Of a stretch of 64,000 nucleotides of DNA, positions 42,588-52,250 are shown piece by piece. Below the pieces are notes generated by a model. That model had not been told where the DNA came from, searched no databases, and was given only the letters and a program-made list of their open reading frames with translations. Position numbers and translations under genes: made by a program. Location of the stretch: positions 123,097 to 187,096 of the forward strand of contig CAZCKC010000001.1 in the NCBI GenBank assembly GCA_964499235.1, in the 5' to 3' direction. This DNA is from JAFGRR01 sp964499235. GTDB lineage: Bacteria > Planctomycetota > Phycisphaerae > UBA1845 > Fen-1342. Numbering within the stretch: position 1 is the stretch's first letter; the number at the start of each line of letters is the position of its first letter.

Positions 42588-45143
42588 ATGAAGAACGTGC
42601 GTACTTTTGTCGTGATTCCCTCGCTGCCCGAGCTCCTCGAGCCGCTCCGGCAGATCGCCTACAACCTTTGGTGGACCTGGACCCCCGCCGCCATCGACCT
42701 CTTCCGACGCCTCGACCCCGACCTCTGGATGGCCGTCAACCACAACCCCATCGCGCTGCTCTGGCGCGCGAGCCAGGAACGCCTCCAGCAGGCCGCCGAG
42801 GACAAGGCCTACGTCGCCCAGCTCTCACGCGTCGCCGACCAGTTCTACATCTATCGCCACAGCCGCACCTGGTTCGACGAGCAGCACCCCGATCAGCGCG
42901 ACCAGACCATCGCCTACTTCTCCGCCGAGTTCGGCCTCCACGAGTGCCTGCCGATCTATTCCGGCGGCCTCGGCGTGCTCGCCGGCGACCACCTCAAGTC
43001 CGCCTCCGACCTCGGCGCCCCGCTGGTCGGCGTCGGCCTCATGTACCGCAACGGCTATTTCCAGCAGCAGCTCACCGACGACGGCTGGCAGATCGAGCAC
43101 TTCCCGGCCTACGACTTCGACCAATGGCCGGCCGAACTTGCCCGCGACGAGGAGGACCGCGCCGTCCAGATCGGCGTGCCGATCGGCAACCAGACGCTCA
43201 AGGCCCAGATCTGGCGCGTCCACGTCGGCCGCGTCGAACTCTACCTCCTCGACGCCGACATCATCGAGAACCCGCCCGAGCTTCGCGCGATCACCTCGCG
43301 CCTCTACGGCGGTGATAAGGACATGCGCATCCGCCAGGAAATCCTCCTCGGGGTCGGCGGCTACCGCGCCCTACGGGCCCTCGGCAAGACGCCCACCGTC
43401 TGCCACATGAACGAAGGCCACGCCGCCTTCCTCGCCCTCGAACGCGTCCGCCAGGCAATGGAAGAGCACGGCCTCACCTACCAGCAGGCGTTCGAGGCCG
43501 TCAGCGGCGGCAACGTCTTCACCACCCACACCCCCGTGCCGGCTGGCATCGACCGCTTCGATCCCAGCCTCGTCGAGCGCTACATGGGATGGATGGCCAA
43601 GGCGATGGGCATCTCGAGCAAGCAGCTCATCCAGCTCGGCCGCGAATCTACCGAGGAGGTCGGCGACTTCTGTATGCCCGTCATCGCCCTTCGCATGAGC
43701 CACCGCAGCAACGGCGTCAGCCAACTCCACGGCACCGTCTCCCGGGACATGTGGCAGCACGTCTGGCCCGAGATCCGCCGCGAGGAGGTCCCGGTCAGCC
43801 ACATTACCAACGGCGTGCACACGCAGTCCTGGATCAGCGCCGAGATGGCCGACCTGCTCAACCAGTACCTCGGCCCCACCTGGTCCGAGGACCCTGACAG
43901 CCAGGAGACCTGGAGCCGCGTCGAGCACATCCCCGACGCCGAGCTCTGGCGTGTCCACGAGCGCCGCCGCGAGCGCCTCGTCGCCAACATCCGCCGCCGG
44001 ATCCGCGAGCAGCTCAGACGCCGCGGCGCCCCGCCGGCCGAGCTCCGCTTCGCCGACGAGGCCCTCGACCCCGAGGCGATCACGATCGGCTTCGCCCGCC
44101 GCTTCGCCCCTTACAAGCGCGCGACGCTGCTGTTCCGCAACATCGAACGCCTCCGCGCCCTGATCAGCAACAAGCAGCGCCCGATCCAGTTCATCTTCGC
44201 CGGCAAGGCCCACCCGGCCGACTCCGCCGGCAAGGAGCTCATCAAGGCCGTCTCCGCGATCGCCAGCCGCCCCGAGTTTCGCCGCCACCTCGTCTTCATC
44301 GAGAACTACGACATGGGCCTCGCCCGGCTAATGGTCCGCGGCGTCGACGTCTGGCTCAACAACCCCCTCCGCCCCCACGAGGCCAGCGGCACCAGCGGCA
44401 TGAAGCTCGGCCCCAACGGCGGGCTCAACCTCTCCTGCCTCGACGGCTGGTGGCCCGAGGCCTACAACGGCGAGAACGGCTGGGCCATCGGCGACGGCCA
44501 GCCCTACGAAGACCTCGGCTACCAGGACCATGTCGAGAGCGAGTCGCTCTACAACCTCCTCGAGCGCGAGGTCGTCCCGCTCTTCTACGACCGCGCCGCC
44601 GACGGCATCCCCCGCCGGTGGCTCGAGCGGATGAAGAACTCGATGCGGACCGTCTCCCCGATGTACACCACCCATCGGATGGTCAAGCAATACATCAACG
44701 ACTTCTACAGCCCCGCCGTCCGCCGCTTCCAGGCGCTCACCGACGACGACTTCACCCTCGCCAAGCGCCTCAGCGACTGGAAAAACAGCCTCCGCACCCG
44801 CTGGCCGGGCGTCCAGATCACCCACGTCTGGACCGAGACCAACCAGAACACCCTCAAGGTCGGCGACGAGCTGCCCATCAAGGCCAAGGTCAACCTCGGC
44901 GGCGTCGCCCCCGCCGACATCCAGGTCGAAGCCTACTTCGGCAACGTCACCGTCGACGGCGAGATCGTCAACGGTAGCCGCGCCCCCATGAGCTACGTCG
45001 CCGCCGAAAGCAACGGCGAGCACGTCTTCGAAGGACTCGTCCCCTGCGAGACCAGCGGCCGCTACGGCTACGCCGTCCGCGTCGTCCCGCACAACCAGGA
45101 CCTCGCCGACCAGTACACCCAGGGCATGATCGTCTGGGGCTAA
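42588..45143 (+). CDS. glgP: alpha-glucan (glycogen) phosphorylase with DUF3417 N-terminus
   Basis: 851 residues. Degrades glycogen or maltodextrin to glucose-1-phosphate. The N-terminal DUF3417 region (LPELLEPLRQIAYNLWWTW) is typical of the short bacterial/archaeal GT35 subfamily. SAEFGLHECLPIYSGGLGVLAGDHLKSASDLG, VCHMNEGHAAFLALER, VFTTHTPVPAGIDRF, ITNGVHTQSW and ARRFAPYKRA follow. EASGTSGMKLGPNGGLNLS carries the PLP-proximal residues. The C-terminal 120 residues look like an immunoglobulin-like beta domain. The gene follows the phosphohexomutase by 140 bases, a sensible pairing for routing glucose-1-phosphate into central metabolism. Confidence 0.95.
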   Translation: MKNVRTFVVIPSLPELLEPLRQIAYNLWWTWTPAAIDLFRRLDPDLWMAVNHNPIALLWRASQERLQQAAEDKAYVAQLSRVADQFYIYRHSRTWFDEQHPDQRDQTIAYFSAEFGLHECLPIYSGGLGVLAGDHLKSASDLGAPLVGVGLMYRNGYFQQQLTDDGWQIEHFPAYDFDQWPAELARDEEDRAVQIGVPIGNQTLKAQIWRVHVGRVELYLLDADIIENPPELRAITSRLYGGDKDMRIRQEILLGVGGYRALRALGKTPTVCHMNEGHAAFLALERVRQAMEEHGLTYQQAFEAVSGGNVFTTHTPVPAGIDRFDPSLVERYMGWMAKAMGISSKQLIQLGRESTEEVGDFCMPVIALRMSHRSNGVSQLHGTVSRDMWQHVWPEIRREEVPVSHITNGVHTQSWISAEMADLLNQYLGPTWSEDPDSQETWSRVEHIPDAELWRVHERRRERLVANIRRRIREQLRRRGAPPAELRFADEALDPEAITIGFARRFAPYKRATLLFRNIERLRALISNKQRPIQFIFAGKAHPADSAGKELIKAVSAIASRPEFRRHLVFIENYDMGLARLMVRGVDVWLNNPLRPHEASGTSGMKLGPNGGLNLSCLDGWWPEAYNGENGWAIGDGQPYEDLGYQDHVESESLYNLLEREVVPLFYDRAADGIPRRWLERMKNSMRTVSPMYTTHRMVKQYINDFYSPAVRRFQALTDDDFTLAKRLSDWKNSLRTRWPGVQITHVWTETNQNTLKVGDELPIKAKVNLGGVAPADIQVEAYFGNVTVDGEIVNGSRAPMSYVAAESNGEHVFEGLVPCETSGRYGYAVRVVPHNQDLADQYTQGMIVWG

Positions 45144-45216
45144 CACCTGGATTTCGCCCCGGCATCAAAATCGCCCGAACGCGGTAACGAAAACCCTGGC
45201 GGAAAGGAGCCCCGCC

Positions 45217-45582
45217 GTGTCGGATTCCAGCACCACCGTCGCGGAGCTCCGCGCGCTCCTCGCCCGCTTCGTCGCCGATCGCGAATGGGAGCGGTTCCAC
45301 GACCCCAAGAACCTGGCCATCGCCATCAGCGTCGAGGCCGCCGAGCTGATGGAGCACTTCCAGTGGGTCCGCAGCAACCAGCTCGCCGCTGTCCTCGAAA
45401 ATGCCGATAAAAAGGCCGAAATCCGCGACGAGCTCGCCGATGTCGCCTGCTACGTCTTAGCGATGGCCAATGTCCTTAACTTCGACCTCTCGGACGCCAT
45501 CCACGCCAAGATGCAGAAGAACGCGGCCAAGTACCCCGCCGACGAATACCGCGGCTGGTACGAGAAACCCCGCGACCGCTGA
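45217..45582 (+). CDS. MazG-like nucleotide pyrophosphohydrolase
   Basis: 121 residues from a GTG with AAAGGAG eight bases upstream. The all-alpha NTP-PPase motif is AIAISVEAAELMEHFQW ... EIRDELADVACYVLAMANVL, giving the ExxE plus ExxD metal ligands. Small proteins of this shape hydrolyse dCTP or non-canonical NTPs (dCTPase/iMazG type) and keep the nucleotide pool clean. WERFHDPKNLAIAI near the start is the family substrate loop. The exact substrate is not decidable from sequence. Confidence 0.88.
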   Translation: MSDSSTTVAELRALLARFVADREWERFHDPKNLAIAISVEAAELMEHFQWVRSNQLAAVLENADKKAEIRDELADVACYVLAMANVLNFDLSDAIHAKMQKNAAKYPADEYRGWYEKPRDR

Positions 45583-45786
45583 CCTGTTTTTTCTTCCTAC
45601 CCGCCCCGCGCTGGCTCTCACCCTGTCGAAATGTTAATGTTCTGTGAATCACTCGGCCGGCTTGTTCGCCGCCCGCCCGTTTGAGTAGACTCAGGGCCGT
45701 GCGGAAGTCCGTACCCGGGGCCGGCGGCAAGAAAACGGACGCACCCGCTCACCTGATTTATCCCAAACAACTGCGGAGGTCCCGCG

Positions 45787-46119
45787 ACGTTAGACGGTCA
45801 GAAAACCAAGCTGATCACGGCCTTCGTCATACTTGGCGTCGCCGGGGGTGTTTTTTATTTCTGGTCCGGGGACGAAATTAGCGACCCGCGGATCAAGTTT
45901 ATCTGCGTGGAAACCGGCGACGTCTACACCGTAAGACGCTCTGACGTCAGCCGAATTCCGCGGGAAAACCCCAACACCGGCCGCCGGACCCTGCTGCCAC
46001 TCATTCAGGAAGGGCAGACCAGGATGGTGTCGGCCCGCTGGTCTCGCAGCCTCTATGAAGAACTCAGCGACGTGAACGAGTACGTCGACCCGCGCACCCT
46101 GGAGGTCCGCCGTGACTGA
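45787..46119 (+). CDS. single-span membrane protein coupled to a pseudopilin, likely ACG start
   Basis: About 110 residues if translation starts at the ACG at 45787, seven bases after a strong GGAGG (45775-45779). The frame then reads a short polar head and KLITAFVILGVAGGVFYFW, a clean membrane helix, followed by a soluble domain (SDPRIKFICVETGDVYTV...). No ATG, GTG or TTG occurs in frame between the upstream stop and the helix; the first canonical start is a GTG at 45907, which has no RBS and would delete the helix. The stop codon overlaps the pseudopilin GTG start by eight bases. It is likely a partner of the pseudopilin or its secretion system; the family is unknown. Confidence 0.55.
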   Translation, partial: TLDGQKTKLITAFVILGVAGGVFYFWSGDEISDPRIKFICVETGDVYTVRRSDVSRIPRENPNTGRRTLLPLIQEGQTRMVSARWSRSLYEELSDVNEYVDPRTLEVRRD

Positions 46120-47218
46120 TCCCATGCACCCGGGCGAGCGATCGAAACAGCTCCCAGCCTTCACCCTGATCGAGTTGCTCGTTGTGGTGGCCATTATCGC
46201 GCTGCTCATGTCCATCCTTCTGCCCAGCCTTCAGTCCGCCCGCGAGCAGGCCCGCGCCGTCAAGTGCGGCGCCGAGCTCAACGGCGTCGGCAAGTCGCTC
46301 GCCACCTACGCGGCCGAGTACAACGACTTCTTCCCCGGCGTCAACACCACCGGCGTCGCCATCCGCGGCGTCTCCCGCCGCGCCATGATGCGCGGCGACG
46401 ATCTCCCCAGCGGCCCCGCCACCCCCGTCCAAAGCTACGACTGGATGACCCCGCTCGCCGCCATGCAGAACCGCGAGCTACCCCTCGAACGCGTCGAACG
46501 CTTCCGCGAAATCTGGCAGCTCTTCCAGTGCGCGAGCGTCCAGGCCCCTGCCGTGCCCTATTCCGGCGCCGCCGGCCGCACCCCCGACTTCGACGCGTTC
46601 GAAGAGTACGAGTGGCTCTCCAGCAGCTGGTTGATGCCCGGCGCCTTCGGCCTCTGGGGCACCAGCGACGCCGAGCGTGTCCTCTCACGCGGCACCGGCC
46701 GCGGCAGCATCGATGTCACCGCCGTCACCATCGCCGAGTTCAATTACTCCTACTCGATCCAGAACTACCGCTCCCAGCTGGAACGCGTTGGCGTGCCCTC
46801 CCGCAAGATCTTCGCCGCCGACGGCACCCGCTACGTCGATCAGCTCGGCCTCATTGATTTCGATCCCTCACCGATCCCCGGCCACTACGGCGCCTTCACC
46901 ACCGCCGGCGGTTGGTGGTCTGGCTCGACCGCCTATGGCGTCGCCGGCGGGTCTCAGAACTGGGATGGCTCGTCCGTTGGCGATAGCAGCCCCTCCGACG
47001 GCCAAAACCTCCCCCTCACCTACCGCCACGGCGGCCGAAACTTCGGCACGACCGCCCAAACAAACAGCGGCCGCATCAACGCGATGTTCTTCGACGGCCA
47101 CGTCGAGCGGATGACCGACCGCGCGACCCGCGAGGTCCACCTCTGGTACCCCAGCGGCGCCGTCATCGGCCGAGATGAAGGTATGACCGACGTGCCGCAG
47201 GACTACGTCGTGCCCTAA
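46112..47218 (+). CDS. type II secretion-type pseudopilin, H-X9-DG family
   Basis: 368 residues from the GTG at 46112 behind GGAGG. After a polar head comes the prepilin peptidase motif and helix AFTLIELLVVVAIIALLMSI, with Phe at +1 and Glu at +5 of the mature protein. The long globular part ends in YRHGGRN...AMFFDGHVERM, the H-X9-DG-type motif of planctomycete pseudopilin-like proteins that occur in large paralogous families. The protein should be cleaved and inserted in the inner membrane, perhaps forming a pseudopilus. It is translationally coupled to the small membrane protein upstream, and the next gene encodes a dockerin-tailed secreted protein. Confidence 0.88.
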   Translation: MTDPMHPGERSKQLPAFTLIELLVVVAIIALLMSILLPSLQSAREQARAVKCGAELNGVGKSLATYAAEYNDFFPGVNTTGVAIRGVSRRAMMRGDDLPSGPATPVQSYDWMTPLAAMQNRELPLERVERFREIWQLFQCASVQAPAVPYSGAAGRTPDFDAFEEYEWLSSSWLMPGAFGLWGTSDAERVLSRGTGRGSIDVTAVTIAEFNYSYSIQNYRSQLERVGVPSRKIFAADGTRYVDQLGLIDFDPSPIPGHYGAFTTAGGWWSGSTAYGVAGGSQNWDGSSVGDSSPSDGQNLPLTYRHGGRNFGTTAQTNSGRINAMFFDGHVERMTDRATREVHLWYPSGAVIGRDEGMTDVPQDYVVP

Positions 47219-47337
47219 CCAACGGCAGCACCGGGGGCACGCGCTGTAGGAGCGCTCGCCCCGCAACGCGGCTGCGATCACAAACCGGAGAGTCTTGACT
47301 TGGAGATACCGCCCCGGAGGCGGGAAAGGAGCTAGCA

Positions 47338-49413
47338 GTGAAATTCGCAATTCACCGGATCCTCATCGGAGCCACCCTCGGCGGCGCGCTAACCGCCGCC
47401 GCCATCGCCCAGGACAGCGTCGGCAATACCGGCGGCCTGCCGGGTGACGCGCTCTCGCCGTTCGAACCGGCTAACCAGCGCACCAGCTACACCCTCAACC
47501 TCACCCCTTTCGAAACGTCCTGGGATACCCCGCTGGCCATCGGCCCGCTCATCAAGCTCAGCAAGACCAGCGACGACTTCTTCACCACCCAGTTCTCCGC
47601 CCAGAGCCTGAGCCGCCTCCACAAGGTCAACTCAGAGGGCAATCAGTTCGCCGCCGGCGTCTCCGAGTTCGGCGGCCCCTACAACGGCGTGCTCGCCGGC
47701 CTGGTCACCTATGACCCGTCGAATCCGCTGACCCTCGCGGTCGAACGCATCGTCGCCGCCAGCAACAGCAGCGACGGCGTCGAAGACCTCGCGTCACCGG
47801 GCTTCGGCGCAATCGACGAGGAAGGCAACGTCATCCTCCGCGCCGACGACTTCGGTATCGACAGCGGGAGCACGCTCAGCGGCAACAACATCTTCGTCGT
47901 CGACGCCGCCAACCGCACCCCCAACACGCTCAACGTCCTTGGCAGCGGCAGCACCGACGCGACCACCGCGCCGCTCTTCGAGGACGGCGAGACCCACTCG
48001 ACGCCCAACATCGGCCCGACCGCCATCTTCGGCGAGGCCTACTACCTCGGCGTCAACTTCGACGACCAGTACGTCTTCGGCCCCGCTTCCGGCACTGCCG
48101 GTGCGACCAGCGACCACATCGCCGGCGCCGGTGGCTCCCACCGTGGCACGCTCGCCTATATGACCCGCGACTGGCCCGCCCTCAACGGGACCCACGGGAC
48201 CGCCGCCGTCCTGGTCAAAAGCGTCGACGATGGCTCGACCGATTCACTCGCCATCTTTGGCCTCGATTCGACCGCCGCCGTGACCGGCAACCTCGTTGCC
48301 ACACTCCCGCTTGCTCCCGGCGACGAGAGCGAGTGGGTCGACCCCACCACCGGCGTCCAGACCGTCTTCTCCGCCGACAGCGAGTTCGACCACTACAGCA
48401 GCCAGTCGCCCTTCCGCGGCGGCAACGCCCCTGTTTCCCTGGGCGTCGACCAGGCCGGGCGCGGCCTCGCCGCCGGCATCGTCTACCTCGAAGGCGGCGT
48501 CGACGACAACCCGCTCAACGCCATCATGGTCTATCGCTCCGACGGCGAGTGGTCGCTCGCGGCCTACAACGTCGACGACAACTTCATCGAAGGCAGCGGC
48601 AAGCCCATCTACGGCCCCGTCGATCCCGACACCGGCGAGCGCATCCAGATCGGCTACCTCGAGGGCCTCGACATCGTCACCAACTTTTCGATCGAAGGCC
48701 CTTCGATGTCCGCGCCGATGATCGACTCGGTCGGCAACATCTGGTTCACCTCGGCCGTCGTCCTGACTCACTTCAAGGACGGCGTCGAGCGCCTGTTCCC
48801 CGATCCCGATTCCGCCCTCATCCGCGCGGTCTACGACCCCGAGAGCTTTAGCTACACGCTCGAGCTCGTCCTCGAGGTTGGCGAGCGCTTCGTCGGCCAG
48901 GACTCCGGCTTCGAATACCGCATCGACTTCCTGCCGCAAGCCGACAGTAACTCCGTCAGCTCCGGCACCGCCTGGTCGTCCAACATCGCCGAGTTCGGCC
49001 ACCTCGGACAGGCCCCCAGCCCGACGCTCCCGACGGTCGCGCCCGACGGCTTCGGCGGGCTCGTCGTCGCCGCTGAGATCGTCTACGACCTCGACGCAGA
49101 CGGCGACTTCGACCCGCCGACCGGCAGCTTCGGCGATCCGGCGAGCCCCGACGAGTCCTACAACGTCCTGCTCTACCTCGCCGCCAACCCGGCGGTCACT
49201 GCCCTGTGCGGCGACGCGAACTGCGACGGCACGGTCGACTTCTTCGACATCGACCCCTTTGTCACCGCCCTCGTCGGCGGCCAGACCGACTGGGAAGCCC
49301 AGTTCGGCTGCGACTTCGTCGTCGCCAACGACATCAACCGCGACGGCACGGTCGACTTCTTTGACATCGACCCGTTCGTCTCCCTGTTGGTCGGCGGCGG
49401 CAGCTGCCAGTAA
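47338..49413 (+). CDS. large secreted protein with two dockerin-like repeats
   Basis: 691 residues from a GTG with AAAGGAG seven bases upstream. Signal peptide KFAIHRILIGATLGGALTAAAIAQ. The body (about 590 residues) is beta-rich with many Gly/Asp turns, without a recognised catalytic motif. The C-terminus carries CGDANCDGTVDFFDIDPFVT and, after about 40 residues, DINRDGTVDFFDIDPFVSLL, two Ca-binding dockerin-type loops with a Cys at each end (...GGGSCQ). The same duplicated tail closes the next gene and the one at 23156. Its position after the pseudopilin gene makes it a candidate for a type II-like export route (inference). Confidence 0.78.
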   Translation: MKFAIHRILIGATLGGALTAAAIAQDSVGNTGGLPGDALSPFEPANQRTSYTLNLTPFETSWDTPLAIGPLIKLSKTSDDFFTTQFSAQSLSRLHKVNSEGNQFAAGVSEFGGPYNGVLAGLVTYDPSNPLTLAVERIVAASNSSDGVEDLASPGFGAIDEEGNVILRADDFGIDSGSTLSGNNIFVVDAANRTPNTLNVLGSGSTDATTAPLFEDGETHSTPNIGPTAIFGEAYYLGVNFDDQYVFGPASGTAGATSDHIAGAGGSHRGTLAYMTRDWPALNGTHGTAAVLVKSVDDGSTDSLAIFGLDSTAAVTGNLVATLPLAPGDESEWVDPTTGVQTVFSADSEFDHYSSQSPFRGGNAPVSLGVDQAGRGLAAGIVYLEGGVDDNPLNAIMVYRSDGEWSLAAYNVDDNFIEGSGKPIYGPVDPDTGERIQIGYLEGLDIVTNFSIEGPSMSAPMIDSVGNIWFTSAVVLTHFKDGVERLFPDPDSALIRAVYDPESFSYTLELVLEVGERFVGQDSGFEYRIDFLPQADSNSVSSGTAWSSNIAEFGHLGQAPSPTLPTVAPDGFGGLVVAAEIVYDLDADGDFDPPTGSFGDPASPDESYNVLLYLAANPAVTALCGDANCDGTVDFFDIDPFVTALVGGQTDWEAQFGCDFVVANDINRDGTVDFFDIDPFVSLLVGGGSCQ

Positions 49414-49580
49414 CACCCCCGCGGCCTCAGGCCCGCGGCACGGATGATCACAACCGGTACGGACGCCGACTTCTTCACGCAAGACGTCGGCGTCCGGCCT
49501 GTTTTAAAACCCTGAACCGTGGCTGGGCCGCGGCCGGAGTGACTCGGAACCGACAACGGGGGCCTCGAGGCGATCAACCC

Positions 49581-50951
49581 ATGAACACGCACCACCACCC
49601 ATCCACGCTCGCCCGCGCCGCGCTTTTCGCCGCGCTGCTGCTTCTCCCGGCCGCCGCTGTCGCGTGGGATCCCCCCAGTGGCGACTGGAGCAAGTCCGCC
49701 CCCACCGACCTTCGCGTCATGACCTGGAACATCAACAGCCGCCTCGGCCCCGATTCCAACCAGGGCGAGGTCTACAGCGCCTGGGCCGCCACTGCCCGCA
49801 TCATTGCCGGCATGCAACCCGACGTGCTCCTGCTCCAGGAACTCGGTGACAGCCTCACGCTCTCGCAGGCCGAGCAGCTCCTCGACGAGCTCTTCTACGG
49901 CGGGCCCGGCATCGACGCCTGGGTGCGCAAGTACGCCCCGGATTACGAGCTGCCCTACGTCTACGTGAGCACCATCTCCGACGGCTTCAACCGCAACGCC
50001 GTCCTCAGCCGCTTTCCCTTCGCCGACCTCAACCAGGACGGCGCCGCCGTCCGCCCCGACATCCCCACCGTCAGCGCCGACGCCTACGCCCCCGGCGGCG
50101 ACGGCGGCGTCCGCGGCTTCCTCTTCGCCGACATCGACCTGCCCGACGACACCTACCTCGGCGATCTCGTCGTCGGCAACGCCCACCTGAAGGCCTTCGC
50201 CTCCGGCCACCCGCAGCGTATCGCGGCCGCCCAGAACGTCGCCTACTACGTCGACTACGTCCTCAACGGTGCCGGCACCGGCATCGCCGACCCCCACGAC
50301 AAGATCCGCCGCCTCTCACCCAACACCGTCATCCTCGACCCCAATACCCCCGTCATCCTGGCCGGCGACTGGAACGAGGACGAGCTCAAGAACGGCAGCA
50401 CCCGCGGCCCCGCCACCTGGCTCACCGAGGCCGCCGTCCCCGGCCCGACCGACGGCACCGATCGCGACCGCGGCGACATGCAGTACGACGACGCCGTCGA
50501 CCTCGCCAACGGCGACCGCGCCACCCAGTCCAACGACAAGCTCGATTACATCGCCTGGCAGGACGCCATCGCGACCCTCCGCCGGGCCTGGGTCTTCAAT
50601 ACCACGTCGCTCAACTTCATGCGCGATTGGCTGCCGCCCGAGATCGTCGACTTCACACGCAACCCTGCCGCTGCCAGCGGCCTCGCCTCCGACCACCTCC
50701 CCGTGCTCGCCGACTTCGAGCTCCCGCTCGTCCCAACGCCCGGCTGCGGCGACGCTAACTGCGACGGCGTCGTCGACTTCTTCGATATCGATCCGTTCGT
50801 GATTGCACTGGTGGACGGGGTCGCCGTCTGGGAGCTGAGCTACGACTGCGACGCGCTGGCCGTCCTCGACCTCAACGACGACGCCACGATCGACTTCTTC
50901 GACATCGACCCGTTCGTCACCGCCGTCCTCGAAGGCGGGTGCCCGCAGTAA
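49581..50951 (+). CDS. secreted endonuclease/exonuclease/phosphatase protein with dockerin-like tail
   Basis: 456 residues from the ATG at 49581. Signal peptide LARAALFAALLLLPAAAVA. EEP domain: LRVMTWNINSRLG, DVLLLQELGD (metal Glu), NAVLSRFPF, VVGNAHLKAF, VILAGDWNEDE and LASDHLPVLADF (Asp-His), so the catalytic set is complete. The C-terminal tail repeats CGDANCDGVVDFFDIDPFVI and DLNDDATIDFFDIDPFVTAV, as in the upstream gene. An exported nuclease or phosphodiesterase, perhaps for phosphate or nucleotide scavenging, is a reasonable inference. It lies 170 bases downstream of the other dockerin-tailed protein and converges on the his operon with a 39-base gap. Confidence 0.85.
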   Translation: MNTHHHPSTLARAALFAALLLLPAAAVAWDPPSGDWSKSAPTDLRVMTWNINSRLGPDSNQGEVYSAWAATARIIAGMQPDVLLLQELGDSLTLSQAEQLLDELFYGGPGIDAWVRKYAPDYELPYVYVSTISDGFNRNAVLSRFPFADLNQDGAAVRPDIPTVSADAYAPGGDGGVRGFLFADIDLPDDTYLGDLVVGNAHLKAFASGHPQRIAAAQNVAYYVDYVLNGAGTGIADPHDKIRRLSPNTVILDPNTPVILAGDWNEDELKNGSTRGPATWLTEAAVPGPTDGTDRDRGDMQYDDAVDLANGDRATQSNDKLDYIAWQDAIATLRRAWVFNTTSLNFMRDWLPPEIVDFTRNPAAASGLASDHLPVLADFELPLVPTPGCGDANCDGVVDFFDIDPFVIALVDGVAVWELSYDCDALAVLDLNDDATIDFFDIDPFVTAVLEGGCPQ

Positions 50952-50990
50952 GCCTTCGCTCGCACTCCGTTGCGAGGAAAGGCGCCGCGT

Positions 50991-52250
50991 CTACCGCCGC
51001 CGCAGCGCCGACCGCGCGTGCGCTTCCAGCCCCTCCAGCCGCGCCAGGTGCACCGCGTCGTCGATCAGCCCGTCCGCGGCCGCATTGTCGATCCGCAGCC
51101 ACGTGTGCACCCGCAGGAAGTTGAACACCGAGAGGCCGCCCACAAAGCGCGCCGTCCCGCTCGTCGGCAGCGTATGGTTCGGCCCCACCCCATAATCCCC
51201 GAACACCTCCGCGCTCCGCGTCCCGATGAACAGCCCGCCATAATTACGCACCTTCGTCGCCAGTGAGTCGGCATCCGCCGTCACCACCTCCAGATGCTCC
51301 GGCGCGATTTGGTCCGACACCCGGACCGCCTCGGCCAGGTCCGCCACCCGCACCGCGAAGCCGCTCTGCACCGCCGCCGCGGCCGTCTCCCGCGTCGGCA
51401 GGTCGGCTAGCTGCTCCGCGATCGCCGCGTTCACCGCCGCGATCAGCTCCGCGCTCGGCGTGATGAGGATCGGCAGCGCGTCCGTGTCATGCTCCGCCTG
51501 CGCCAGCAGGTCCGCCGCCACCGTCGCCGCGTCAGCCGAGTCGTCCGCGATCACCACCAGCTCCGACGGCCCCGCCAGCATGTCGATCGCCACCCGCCCG
51601 GCCACCAGCTGCTTCGCCGCCGTCACCCAGCGGTTCCCCGGCCCGACCACCGCGTCACACCGCGGCACGGGGCCCGCCCCGTATGCAAACGCCGCAATCG
51701 CCTGCGCCCCGCCTGCCACCAACACGTGCTCGACGCCCGCCACCGCCGCCGCCGCCAGCGTCACATCCGCGGGCTTCGGCGACGCGACCCACACGTTCTT
51801 CACCCCCGCGACCTTGGCCGTCACCGCCGTCATCAACACCGACGACGGCAACGGAAACCGCCCGCCCGGCGCATAACAGCCCGCCGACGCGTGCGGGATC
51901 ACCCGGTGGCCGGCCTCGCCCCCCGGCACCGCCGTCGCCATGTCGTCGATCGCCTCCAGCTGCGCCTCGGCGAACTGCCGGATCCGCTCGGCCGCCCGCT
52001 CGAGCACCGCCACGTCCTTCTCCGGCAGCCGCGCCACGGCGTCCTCCAACGCCTGCCGCTCGAGCACCAGCGGCGCCCCCGCCTCGAGATCCCCCAGCCG
52101 CTCCGCATGCTCGCGCAGCGCCGCCTCGCCCCGCCCCCGGACGTCATCCACGATCTGGGCCGCCGCCGCCAGGGTCTGCGTATCCACCGGATCGCGCTGC
52201 GCCAGGCGCACCGCGTGCGGCTCAATCGTGCGTAGCTGCGGTGCTGCCAT
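50991..52250 (-). CDS. hisD: histidinol dehydrogenase
   Basis: 419 residues. Catalyses the last two oxidations, histidinol to histidine, with two NAD+ and a zinc ion. Diagnostic parts: HASAGCYAPGGRFPLPSSVLM, VAGVKNVWVASPK, IDMLAGPSELVVIADD, LLAQAEHDTDALPIL (zinc Gln/His, with Glu-His), IAPEHLEVV (Glu-His) and YGVGPNHTLPTSGTA. The ATG at 52250 shares a base with the hisA-I-E stop (TGATG), so it is the last gene of the operon. The length is near the family norm (about 430). Confidence 0.96.
   Translation of the reverse strand: MAAPQLRTIEPHAVRLAQRDPVDTQTLAAAAQIVDDVRGRGEAALREHAERLGDLEAGAPLVLERQALEDAVARLPEKDVAVLERAAERIRQFAEAQLEAIDDMATAVPGGEAGHRVIPHASAGCYAPGGRFPLPSSVLMTAVTAKVAGVKNVWVASPKPADVTLAAAAVAGVEHVLVAGGAQAIAAFAYGAGPVPRCDAVVGPGNRWVTAAKQLVAGRVAIDMLAGPSELVVIADDSADAATVAADLLAQAEHDTDALPILITPSAELIAAVNAAIAEQLADLPTRETAAAAVQSGFAVRVADLAEAVRVSDQIAPEHLEVVTADADSLATKVRNYGGLFIGTRSAEVFGDYGVGPNHTLPTSGTARFVGGLSVFNFLRVHTWLRIDNAAADGLIDDAVHLARLEGLEAHARSALRRR

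Noticed and set aside
45662..45690. Promoter candidate TTGTTC-N18-TAGACT before the pseudopilin operon
   Set aside because: Only three and four consensus matches with an 18-base spacer; too weak to list as a feature.
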